A DNA stretch of 60,446 nt from Candidatus Rifleibacteriota bacterium (GTDB taxonomy: Bacteria > Muiribacteriota > Ozemobacteria > Ozemobacterales > Ozemobacteraceae). The notes beneath the pieces were generated by a model. That model had not been told where the DNA came from. It did no database searches and saw nothing but the letters and a program-made list of their open reading frames with translations. This document shows positions 43,737 through 51,776 of this stretch, in pieces. The DNA lies in NCBI GenBank assembly GCA_018818125.1, contig JAHISQ010000117.1, positions 1 to 60,446 of the forward strand. Direction: 5' to 3'. How positions within the stretch are numbered: position 1 is the first letter of the stretch; every line of letters starts with the position of its first letter. The position numbers were made by a program, and so were the translations under genes.

Positions 43737-44343
43737 GCTCTGCCTGCAAGGCCGGCTCTTTGTCGGCGCTTACCCAATACCAGGTAAAGCGAAGCTCATC
43801 GGACTGTTTATAAACCTGCGAAAAACGCTGCGGAGCTGCGGCAATTTCTTCGCCCGCCTTGACAACAGCTATCGATTTACCCTGCGCAACAGTAACCTGA
43901 CCTTTAACGACGCAGACTCTGGTAAGAGCCGGGTTAGTCTTAACAACTACAATAGCATCGACTAATTCAACTTTAAGATGTGCCGTGTTGAGCAGTAATT
44001 TTTCTGAGCCAGCCTTGAATCCAGCCAGACCCTGCCGCAACTCAAAACTATGCAGAGCAGATAGAGACAAAATTGTTTCCTGTTTTAGGCGCAGCTCTGA
44101 TCCACTAACTTGCATGAAACACTGTCCATCGACAAAAGTGATAATACTGGTAGAAAACGGAACCCGGTATTGTCCCGGCTTCGAATCAAATGGTTCTGTA
44201 TCAGGGCTTTTCCGAAAAACCCGACCTCTGACAAAAGTCATATCAAAATCGACTACCGCCGTTTGTGCAGCAATCATTGATGTCGCCGCCAGCAAAAAAA
44301 ACACTAAGGTTGCTGGGAAAAAGCTGGCGCGTTTTTGCGACAT
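43729..44343 (-). CDS. Secreted FecR-like protein
   Basis: The 204-aa protein has a signal peptide (FFPATLVFFLLAATSMIAAQ) and a FecR-type beta domain: VPFSTSIITFVDGQCFMQVSG, LRLKQETILSL, then ALTRVCVVKGQVTVAQGKSIAVVKAGEE. Stand-alone secreted FecR-like domains are common in envelope proteins that are not tied to iron uptake. It starts 9 bases after the NHL-repeat gene, behind GAGG, so the two form a transcription unit. Confidence 0.78.
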   Translation of the reverse strand: MSQKRASFFPATLVFFLLAATSMIAAQTAVVDFDMTFVRGRVFRKSPDTEPFDSKPGQYRVPFSTSIITFVDGQCFMQVSGSELRLKQETILSLSALHSFELRQGLAGFKAGSEKLLLNTAHLKVELVDAIVVVKTNPALTRVCVVKGQVTVAQGKSIAVVKAGEEIAAAPQRFSQVYKQSDELRFTWYWVSADKEPALQAELN

Positions 44344-44352
44344 AGATCAGCC

Positions 44353-46611
44353 TCAATCAGTGGGAGTAAAAATGTGCAGCATTTTGTTTTCGGCGTCAGC
44401 AACCGCTATTTTGCCGTCAGCACGCACTGCAACGGAGGTCGGCAACCAAGGTTTAGGAGCTGGCGGAGCCTTGAGTTCGCAGAGAGTGGCACCATTTCGT
44501 GAAAAACGCAAAACTCTGAACTGCCCGGCATCACAAACCCAGACGCCGCCCCATGAATCGACTTCAAGACCGCTACCATCGCTGCTTCCGCTCTGGAACG
44601 TAGCATCGAACTGCCCCATTGGACTGAATTTTTTTACCAGACCATTCTTTTCAAGAATAAAAAGAGAATCTTGATCTGCTCTGACGCTTACCGGCGCATC
44701 TATTGGCGCTGAGGACGTGGAGCCAAAACTTCCCAAAAAGCCACCCTGCTGATTAAAGCACAAGATTCTGGAAGTGCCACGATCAGCAATCCACATTTCT
44801 TCTTTTCTGAAGCAGATACCGCCGGGAAGGTCGATGGCAACCCCGGCATCTGAACCTGAAAAGATCGAAACGACAAAAAGGCCATCGGTGGTGAATTTGT
44901 GAATGGCGTGCCTGGCTGTATCAGAAACAAAAAGTGTCGAATTTTTCTGTGCCAATGCAACCGGCAGACCAAAAGCACCCTGCGAATCGCCCCTGTTGCC
45001 AAAACTTGTGCGAATTTGCCCTTTGTCATTGAAATTAGAAATACGGCGAAGCTGGCTGTCGAGTACCCACAAGCTGCCATTTTCATCCCAGACAACGTCT
45101 TGAGGCCATGAAACATTACTGTCGGCACTGCTATCAACAATCAAAAAACTTTTTTCAACGGCAAACTTTGTCTCATCCGGCAACTGGGCCCTGATACTGA
45201 ATGAAGCTATACTGAATTCTTCTGAAGGCTTCTTATAAATTTCATCATCAAATGCCACAACGTTACTGAAATCGTCCGGTACTGCCTGAACGGAAGCTTT
45301 CTGCCAGTCTGCCTTGTATGCCGACATCTTCTGCTCTGCCCCATCTACTGCGGCGAGAATTTCTACGCTGCATTCGCCTGAAATCAGCGATAAAGGCAGC
45401 TCAAGTTCAAGGGCATAAGGTCGGGCACGCCAGTTTATGCCGGCGAACGTTCCAACAGGCTGCCGGGTCTGCTCACTGGTCAGCTGCAAAAGACTTTTTC
45501 CGTCAACATTTATCACAACATCACAGTTGTTGAGCGCCAGCATCTGACCCGTCGGGTTTGCAAGCAGATTAGTCTGCTGCTGCCACCAGATTCTGACGGT
45601 GAGATCGCTACCTGTCGGCAGAAATTCAACCGCAAGCTCTGGCATAGACTCAATCCGGGATGAGTTAATTTTAGTGCCAGAAATGTCAAAAATTTCTACA
45701 TAATAAACGGCGCCAGGCACAACTGCCTGTGGGAGAAACATAAGAACATCTGGCTCAGGGCTGAAGAAATTCCCTTTGACTGTAGACTGGCTACCGTCAA
45801 TCGAGCAGGTAAAAATTTTAATCTGCTTCTGGCGATCCTGCTCAGACATTAAATTTATCGAATCTGCCACGAACTTTAATCCAACAAATGGATTTATAAA
45901 CCAACCCGCTGCCGGGGCCTGCAACACAGGCAACGCCTGGCCTGAACCATCAACGAGAGCAACAGATGCCACCGCAACCTGCGATATTTCTGGAAAAACA
46001 TGACTGGCAACTGCACTACTTGCTGTTTCATTTGCAATAGTAAGCTGAGTCGAAGCAGTTACATCAGTAGCTGATGTTGCAACAGTAACTGGCAGATCTG
46101 GCTGTTTTTCAATAGCGCCAGACAAGCCATCTGAGGAGCTTGCTGTCAAGGTTGCCGGTGAAGTATCAGCAGCAATTTTTACAGCCACTTCGCTCGGTTT
46201 CTGAGAAACAGCTTGAATTGAATCTGCAGCTGGCTTTTCGTCTGAAATATCATTAACCTTCAAAATAAAACGGATTTCGCCCTGTGCCTTAGCGTCAGGA
46301 ACAAGCGTAATCTCATAAATTCCTGTTTCAGGCAGATCAAGATTCTGGATCCCTGATGTCTCTTCGAAACTCACACTGGTATCTGAAGTTAACTGAACCT
46401 TGGTAATTGTGATCTTTTCAGTTGTGCCATGGCCCTGCTCTTCTATCTCAAATCTGATGCGGGCACCTTTTTTGAGTAGAATATAATTGGTAATTTTCGC
46501 GTTGCTATCGCGATCAGCCGGAAACATGCCTCGATAGTCAAACAATCTCTCAGCAAAACCGGCATTGGCGACAAGCAACAACACTAGAGCAGTAACCATC
46601 AGTTTTTTCAC
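44353..46611 (-). CDS. Secreted NHL-repeat beta-propeller protein
   Basis: The 752-aa protein has a signal peptide (KKLMVTALVLLLVANAGFA), a beta-domain near residues 25-120, a low-complexity Ala/Ser/Thr/Val linker (about 125-200), further beta-rich modules (about 200-490), and a six-blade NHL propeller in the last 250 residues (SLWVLDSQLRRISNF, LFVSDTARHAIHKF, MWIADRGTSRILCF, VWVCDAGQFRVLRF). Propellers like this bind proteins or sugars. The GTG at 46611 was chosen because GGAGG lies seven bases before it and the signal peptide begins there. The FecR-like gene follows directly. Confidence 0.85.
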   Translation of the reverse strand: MKKLMVTALVLLLVANAGFAERLFDYRGMFPADRDSNAKITNYILLKKGARIRFEIEEQGHGTTEKITITKVQLTSDTSVSFEETSGIQNLDLPETGIYEITLVPDAKAQGEIRFILKVNDISDEKPAADSIQAVSQKPSEVAVKIAADTSPATLTASSSDGLSGAIEKQPDLPVTVATSATDVTASTQLTIANETASSAVASHVFPEISQVAVASVALVDGSGQALPVLQAPAAGWFINPFVGLKFVADSINLMSEQDRQKQIKIFTCSIDGSQSTVKGNFFSPEPDVLMFLPQAVVPGAVYYVEIFDISGTKINSSRIESMPELAVEFLPTGSDLTVRIWWQQQTNLLANPTGQMLALNNCDVVINVDGKSLLQLTSEQTRQPVGTFAGINWRARPYALELELPLSLISGECSVEILAAVDGAEQKMSAYKADWQKASVQAVPDDFSNVVAFDDEIYKKPSEEFSIASFSIRAQLPDETKFAVEKSFLIVDSSADSNVSWPQDVVWDENGSLWVLDSQLRRISNFNDKGQIRTSFGNRGDSQGAFGLPVALAQKNSTLFVSDTARHAIHKFTTDGLFVVSIFSGSDAGVAIDLPGGICFRKEEMWIADRGTSRILCFNQQGGFLGSFGSTSSAPIDAPVSVRADQDSLFILEKNGLVKKFSPMGQFDATFQSGSSDGSGLEVDSWGGVWVCDAGQFRVLRFSRNGATLCELKAPPAPKPWLPTSVAVRADGKIAVADAENKMLHIFTPTD

Positions 46612-46640
46612 GACAAAACCTCCAGAAGCACAAAGATCAC

Positions 46641-46686
46641 AAAAAAGCAGGCGGCAAGTCCTGCCATATTGGCAAGTCTTGCCGCC
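46641..46686 (-). terminator. Rho-independent terminator between 46698 and 46611 genes
   Basis: A stem with arms 46650-46658 and 46678-46686 (CTTGCCGCC), extended inside by further imperfect pairs, is followed on the minus strand by TGCTTTTTT. It should end the transcript of the helical repeat protein. Confidence 0.8.
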
Positions 46687-46697
46687 ACTCAATTTAA

Positions 46698-48263
46698 TTA
46701 CTTAAGCCATATTGAATCGGGATAATTTTCTGAGAGCAGCTTCCAAACGGCTTGCGCCTCAGCATAGGCAAGATGGTTATTGTAAACATCTGCAAGAACA
46801 GCAAAACCGTGCTCGGCCTTGCGCATGCGTGGTTGTCCAGAAATCGCGGCAACCAGCAGGTCGGTGCCGAGATCGGGCAAAGTTGGCACTGCCAGTAGAC
46901 CTGCCAGGAACATTCTGTCTTTCGCTACACTCGACATATAGAGGGGAAAAAGCAGGTCTTCGATCATTTTGCTCATTTGCGGAGTCAGTTGACTTTTGAT
47001 CTGCAGGTAGCCCTCGTAAGCCTTTTCTTTAGCGCCAACAGCTGCATTGTAAAGCATTTCTGCCGGTAGATCCTGCCAGCCCTGAGCATTGATAGTGGGT
47101 ATCTTGCTGTTCTTACCGTGAACCATATCGCCAATCGTGAGCAGAAATTGAATATAGCTGAGGCTTATAACCGGGAGATGACCGTTGTCATAAGGAAACA
47201 GGTGACCAAGTCTTGCCAGTTCCTGCAGCGAGTCATAGCCAGCCACAGTCATGATACTTTTCTGATTAAATGCCGAAACAATAGCTTCTACTTTTGCAAG
47301 CTGCTCAAATCCTTTCAAGGATTTCATCTGCACCAACATTTCTTCAGCCGCAGTTGCATCACGAAATTCATAAAGGTAGAGATAACGCAAATCAAGCAAA
47401 GCCTTATAAAGTTCTGGATTTGAGGCTTCGGGATAACTGCCAACGAGTTCCGACAACTTGTTAAGTCGCATCTGCGGCGAGGCGGCGTGTTTTACTACAC
47501 GACTGAGGCTGCACCACTCGGTTCTTACCGGGTTGTAATATGGTGCCAGCGAGTCTTTGATGGCAATCGCGGTAAGTGCCGCTTCTGGCGCTTTTTTCGC
47601 GAAATAAGCAGTATCCAGAGCTGCATCTAAAAGCTGCACAGCCTTTTCGCCGCTGATTTTGCCAGTAGCTACACGGTTAAGCAGACCATCAATCGTTCTG
47701 TTGCCGGAGTGAAAGCGTCGAAGGTCTTTAGTGAGAGCATAAGATGGCTTCTGAAGGCGCTGGCCTTCGACAAACCTTTCGGCACTTCGGTGGTGGCCTG
47801 TCGCCAGATACCCAGACAAAGCTAGCGTCTGTTCCTGATAAGCGAATTTGCCTTTGGCGGCGGTAGCAGCATTTAGAGCTGTCGCAACGGCTTCGTAATT
47901 GCCCCGGGCATATTCTGCCATAGAGCGGTAAAGATTTACTTTCTTCAGATAGCGGCCATTCGGAAAGACCTTGGCGTAAGTTTCGGCTGCCAGAGCAACC
48001 TCTTCGACCAGTTCCGGGCTGAAACAGGAAACTGCCTGGTAGAAACCCTCTTCTCTAACCGATGGCTTATATTCGGCTTTAGTCCAGGCAATTGCGGACG
48101 CGAAGGCTTCACGCAGCATGATCTGTGCCTTGCCTGGATCATTTACCCATAATTTGCCAGCAGTATTAATATTTTTTTGAATACTGGTCAACGAAGGGGC
48201 CGCACAAACAGAAGCGGCCACAGCAATCAGAGCAAAACACAAAGCAGTACGCAAATATTTCAT
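46698..48263 (-). CDS. Secreted alpha-helical repeat protein
   Basis: The 521-aa protein has a signal peptide (LRTALCFALIAVAASVCA) and then appears all-helical, with TPR-like pairs (YAKVFPNGRYLKKVNLYRSMAEYARGNYEAVATALN and similar). No catalytic motif is seen. It probably lies in the periplasm as a scaffold. The start at 48263 follows GGAGG at five bases. The engB gene ends 22 bases upstream, so the gene may be in the lon-engB transcript, which would then end at the terminator at 46641-46686. Confidence 0.77.
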   Translation of the reverse strand: MKYLRTALCFALIAVAASVCAAPSLTSIQKNINTAGKLWVNDPGKAQIMLREAFASAIAWTKAEYKPSVREEGFYQAVSCFSPELVEEVALAAETYAKVFPNGRYLKKVNLYRSMAEYARGNYEAVATALNAATAAKGKFAYQEQTLALSGYLATGHHRSAERFVEGQRLQKPSYALTKDLRRFHSGNRTIDGLLNRVATGKISGEKAVQLLDAALDTAYFAKKAPEAALTAIAIKDSLAPYYNPVRTEWCSLSRVVKHAASPQMRLNKLSELVGSYPEASNPELYKALLDLRYLYLYEFRDATAAEEMLVQMKSLKGFEQLAKVEAIVSAFNQKSIMTVAGYDSLQELARLGHLFPYDNGHLPVISLSYIQFLLTIGDMVHGKNSKIPTINAQGWQDLPAEMLYNAAVGAKEKAYEGYLQIKSQLTPQMSKMIEDLLFPLYMSSVAKDRMFLAGLLAVPTLPDLGTDLLVAAISGQPRMRKAEHGFAVLADVYNNHLAYAEAQAVWKLLSENYPDSIWLK

Positions 48264-48285
48264 TATTTCCTCCACTCAAAAAGAG

Positions 48286-49221
48286 TTATGTTTCGGGCTG
48301 TTTTTTCTTATCATCACTGCCCGCGGATTTTTTATTTTTCCAGCGACGGCGGCGATTTTGTCCGGAACGGGGTTCCTGGGGCTGAGAGGGCTGAGAGGGC
48401 TGAGAGGGCTGAGAGGGCTGAGAAGGTTGAGAGGATTGAGAGGGTTTGTCAGCGGTTTTATTTTTGTCCGGGGACAAATCCAGCGATTTTTTTTCTGCAG
48501 GCGCTTTAACATTAGCTTCACTGCCTGCAGGTCTTGGCCCTTTTGGTCGCTGAGCCTTGCGTGGTCTCTCTGCTGCTCCGCGAGGCTGCGACTGCAACTG
48601 CGGCTTTCTAGTCCTGATTTCAGCACCTTTCACTTCGAGACCGGCAATAATTTTTTCTACTGCGTCAAGAAACTCTTCTTTGCCGGCCGCGCTCTTGGCC
48701 GAAAATGCCATGACATAGCCCATTTTGAGATCTTTACTGATATCAGCGCGCATTTTAATAACCTGCTGATGGCTGAGTTTGTCAGCCTTGGTAAGAATCG
48801 CAATGCTGTTAATTTTTTGGTCTTTGATCCAGCCCAGCATCTGCGTATCAAGAGGCGAAGGCTTGTGCCTGATATCAAGGATCTGAACAACGGCTTTGAG
48901 GCTTTTGCTTTCGGCAAAAAACTCGTTCATCATTGTCTGAATTCTCTGCCGGGTGATCTTGGAAGCCTTGGCATAGCCATAACCCGGCAAATCAACTATA
49001 TAGAACTCTTCGTTAATACAGTAAAAGTTTATGGTCAGGGTTTTGCCAGGCGTAGAACTGGTGCGAGCAAGCTCTTTGCGCCCGGTTATGCAGTTTATCA
49101 GCGAGGACTTGCCGACATTACTGCGACCAACGAGTGCGATCACCGGCAGCTGATCGTCGGGCAAACCGTCTTTTCCGACTACGCAGGCGCTGAATGTCGC
49201 CGAAGTAATTTTAATTGTCAT
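48286..49221 (-). CDS. engB: EngB/YsxC GTPase with repetitive C-terminal tail
   Basis: The 311-aa protein has a normal EngB/YihA ribosome-biogenesis GTPase in its first 200 residues: G1 GRSNVGKSS (about 33), G2 TSSTPGKT, G3 DLPGYGYA, G4 TKADKL, G5 FSAKSAAG. A tail of about 110 residues follows, which the family usually lacks; it is rich in Lys, Arg, Pro, Gln and Ser and includes a (P-S-Q) repeat. It starts at 49221, one base after the lon stop, with GGAGA as ribosome-binding site. The GTPase assists 50S assembly; the tail might bind RNA. Confidence 0.93.
   Translation of the reverse strand: MTIKITSATFSACVVGKDGLPDDQLPVIALVGRSNVGKSSLINCITGRKELARTSSTPGKTLTINFYCINEEFYIVDLPGYGYAKASKITRQRIQTMMNEFFAESKSLKAVVQILDIRHKPSPLDTQMLGWIKDQKINSIAILTKADKLSHQQVIKMRADISKDLKMGYVMAFSAKSAAGKEEFLDAVEKIIAGLEVKGAEIRTRKPQLQSQPRGAAERPRKAQRPKGPRPAGSEANVKAPAEKKSLDLSPDKNKTADKPSQSSQPSQPSQPSQPSQPSQPQEPRSGQNRRRRWKNKKSAGSDDKKKQPET
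48382..48444. repeat. 9-bp tandem repeat inside engB
   Basis: Seven head-to-tail copies of a 9-base unit (CTGAGAGGG on the plus strand, the last three with single changes) encode repeated Pro-Ser-Gln on the minus strand. Because the unit is three codons, copy changes keep the frame. Confidence 0.9.
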
Positions 49222-49222
49222 G

Positions 49223-51700
49223 CTATTCTCCGCGCTTTTTTGTGGTTTTTTTTCGTTTGGCGTCAGTGCCAAGGGCTCGGCGACTAAAAACCAGTGGTGT
49301 TTGTTTAGGTTTACCGCGTAGCGCCAGACCAAGCACCTCGGCAGCAAAAGCAATTTTGTAGATGGTAAGATTTTTGCGAATCTGCGGGGGCACTTCTTCG
49401 AGCTCTTTTTCGTTATCGTTTGAGAGGATGATATTGGTGATGCCCTGGCGATGTGCGGCCAGCAGCTTTTCTTTGATACCACCTACTGGCAAAACCTTGC
49501 CGTGAAGAGTAATTTCGCCAGTCATGGCAAAGTCACTACGTACCGGAACTTCATTTAGAGCCGAATAGATTGCTGTTGCAATAGCAATACCGGCGGAAGG
49601 ACCGTCTTTGGGAACTGCGCCTTCTGGGAAGTGGATATGTAGATCAAGCGAATCATAGTCGATCGGGCGCATTTTGATCTCATCAGCGTGGCTGCGCAGA
49701 TAAGAAAGGGAGGCGTGTGCTGATTCCTTCATTACTTCACCAAGAGAGCCTGTAAGAATGATCTTTCCCCGGCCAGGCATAACTACGACTTCTATCGGCA
49801 GGGTCGTACCACCAACTTCTGTCCAGGCCAGACCGTTGACCAGGCCGATATCGTCTTTGTCTTCACGCTTGGTGTTATGAAATTTGGGAATGCCCAGATA
49901 CTGCTCGACAGAAGCATCTGTAAGCTCCAACAACACGGCATTTTTTTTGTCGGGGTCGACTTTAAGCTTGCCAAACACCAGATCGCGGGCAATTTTGCGA
50001 CAGATCGCGGCGAGTTCGCGCTCAAGACTACGCACTCCAGCTTCACGAGTATATTTTCTGATAACTTCAACAACAGCCGACTCTTCAATTTTGATGCCTT
50101 TTTTAACAATACCGTTGGCATCCTGCTGCTTAGGAATAAGGTATTTTTTTGCGATTTCAACCTTCTCTTCTTCGGTGTAACCAGGGATATAAACAACTTC
50201 TAAGCGGTCACGCAACGGGCCGGGAATAGTATGTGGCACGTTGGCAGTGGTCAGAAATAAAACTTTCGACAGGTCGAATGGTGTCGAGATGTAGTGATCA
50301 GAGAAAGCGTAATTCTGTTCGGGGTCAAGAGCCTCCAGAAGTGCTGAGCTCGGGTCGCCCCTGAAATCCATGCCCATTTTGTCGATTTCGTCCAACAGGA
50401 TAACCGGGTTGCAAGAACCGGTATCTCGCACTGCCTGAATGATGCGCCCCGGCATCGCGCCGATATATGTACGGCGATGGCCTCTTATTTCGGCTTCATC
50501 TCGCATTCCACCCAATGATATACGCGCGAATTTGCGGTTAAGGGATCTGGCAATCGACTTGCCGAGAGATGTCTTACCAACCCCTGGGGGGCCTATCAGA
50601 CACATGATCGGGCCTTTTATCGACTTTTTAAGCCGACACACGGCAAGATATTCAAGAATTCTTTCTTTCACCTTGTCGAGACCAAAATGATCTTCGTCAA
50701 GTATTTCCTGACTCTTTTCGATGTCGATGCGGTCTCTGGTCTGTTTTTTCCATGGAAGAGCAACAAGCCAGTCAATGTAATTACGGGAAACTGTTGCTTC
50801 AGCAGAGCCCGGCGGCATTTTGCTGAGTTTAGAAAGTTCTTTTTCTGCCTTTTCGCGTGCATCATCAGGCATACGCGCTTTGGCCACGGCTTCTTTGAGC
50901 TCTTCGATTTCTTCAGTGCGCTCATCTGTGTCGCCAAGCTCTTTCTGTATGGCCTTCATCTGTTCACGCAGATAGTATTCCTTCTGAATCTGCTCCATCT
51001 GCTTGCGCACCTGACCGCGAATTTTCTTTTCAACCATCATTATCTCAAGCTCGCGATTGAGAATGCTGGCTATTTTTTCGAGTCTTTCACGAGGCACGAA
51101 GGCTTCGAGAATTTCCTGTTTTTCTTCGACCTTGAGATTAAGGTGTGCCGTGATGATATCAGCCAGTCGGCCTGGTTCTTCAACATTGTTGGCAACCATG
51201 ATCACTTCAAGAGGAATCTTTTTGTTAAGCTTTACATACTGCTCAAACAAACTGATTACATTGCGCATCAGCGCCTGTTGTTCGATAGTCTTCTTGTCTT
51301 CAGTCAATATTCTTACGCCTTCGACCTCGAAAAATTCGTCGAGTTTGGTAAAACGGTTGATCTTGACTCTGGTAGTACCCTCTACCAGGATCTTAAGAAT
51401 CCCGTCGGGCAACTTGAGAAGCTGTAGTATTTCAGCAACTGTACCGGTTTCATAGAGTTCTTCAGCTTCTGGATCATCGGTTTTGGCCTGTTTCTGTGAG
51501 CACAGGATAATGCGACGATTCTTCAGCATAGCCTCTTCGATGGCTCTGATAGATTTTTTCCGTCCAACAAAAAGTGGCACTACCATGTAGGGAAATACAA
51601 CGACATCCCTGAGCGGCAGCAAGGGGTATATTTCTGGTATACCAGGATTTTCGTTGTCATCAAAGTTATCTGAATTAATGCTGCGATCTTCTATTGCCAT
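49223..51700 (-). CDS. lon: Lon ATP-dependent protease
   Basis: The 825-aa protein has the full Lon layout: substrate-binding N domain (about 25-230), coiled coil (about 230-300), AAA+ ATPase with Walker A GPPGVGKTS near residue 370 and Walker B VILLDEIDKM, and the C-terminal protease with Ser in PKDGPSAG (about 700) and Lys in GGIKEKLLAA (about 743) as the catalytic dyad. It degrades damaged and regulatory proteins in the cytoplasm. The tail ends in a Lys/Arg cluster. engB follows after one base. Confidence 0.97.
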   Translation of the reverse strand: MAIEDRSINSDNFDDNENPGIPEIYPLLPLRDVVVFPYMVVPLFVGRKKSIRAIEEAMLKNRRIILCSQKQAKTDDPEAEELYETGTVAEILQLLKLPDGILKILVEGTTRVKINRFTKLDEFFEVEGVRILTEDKKTIEQQALMRNVISLFEQYVKLNKKIPLEVIMVANNVEEPGRLADIITAHLNLKVEEKQEILEAFVPRERLEKIASILNRELEIMMVEKKIRGQVRKQMEQIQKEYYLREQMKAIQKELGDTDERTEEIEELKEAVAKARMPDDAREKAEKELSKLSKMPPGSAEATVSRNYIDWLVALPWKKQTRDRIDIEKSQEILDEDHFGLDKVKERILEYLAVCRLKKSIKGPIMCLIGPPGVGKTSLGKSIARSLNRKFARISLGGMRDEAEIRGHRRTYIGAMPGRIIQAVRDTGSCNPVILLDEIDKMGMDFRGDPSSALLEALDPEQNYAFSDHYISTPFDLSKVLFLTTANVPHTIPGPLRDRLEVVYIPGYTEEEKVEIAKKYLIPKQQDANGIVKKGIKIEESAVVEVIRKYTREAGVRSLERELAAICRKIARDLVFGKLKVDPDKKNAVLLELTDASVEQYLGIPKFHNTKREDKDDIGLVNGLAWTEVGGTTLPIEVVVMPGRGKIILTGSLGEVMKESAHASLSYLRSHADEIKMRPIDYDSLDLHIHFPEGAVPKDGPSAGIAIATAIYSALNEVPVRSDFAMTGEITLHGKVLPVGGIKEKLLAAHRQGITNIILSNDNEKELEEVPPQIRKNLTIYKIAFAAEVLGLALRGKPKQTPLVFSRRALGTDAKRKKTTKKRGE

Positions 51701-51730
51701 TCCTATATTCCCCCAACTGTGGTTGAAACG

Positions 51731-51759
51731 ATTCTACTGCAAAATTGGAATTTACCAAA
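51731..51759 (-). promoter_or_regulatory. Possible lon promoter
   Basis: On the minus strand TAGAAT (51731-51736) lies 17 bases from a weak TTTGGT (51754-51759), about 30 bases before the lon ATG. The -10 is good and the -35 poor. Heat-shock control is not evident. Confidence 0.4.
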
Positions 51760-51776
51760 CAGAAAGTTAAACATTT

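Noticed and set aside
48382..48444. Tandem repeats as a possible CRISPR array
   Set aside because: The units are 9 bases, contiguous, without spacers, and lie inside a coding frame.
48358..49287. 309-codon plus-strand open frame
   Set aside because: It is antisense to engB and the end of lon, both with clear protein motifs. Its Gly-Leu-Arg repeat simply mirrors the 9-bp tandem repeat.
50687..51427. 246-codon plus-strand open frame
   Set aside because: It is antisense to the coiled-coil and N-terminal part of lon and shows the Phe/Leu-rich composition typical of such shadows.
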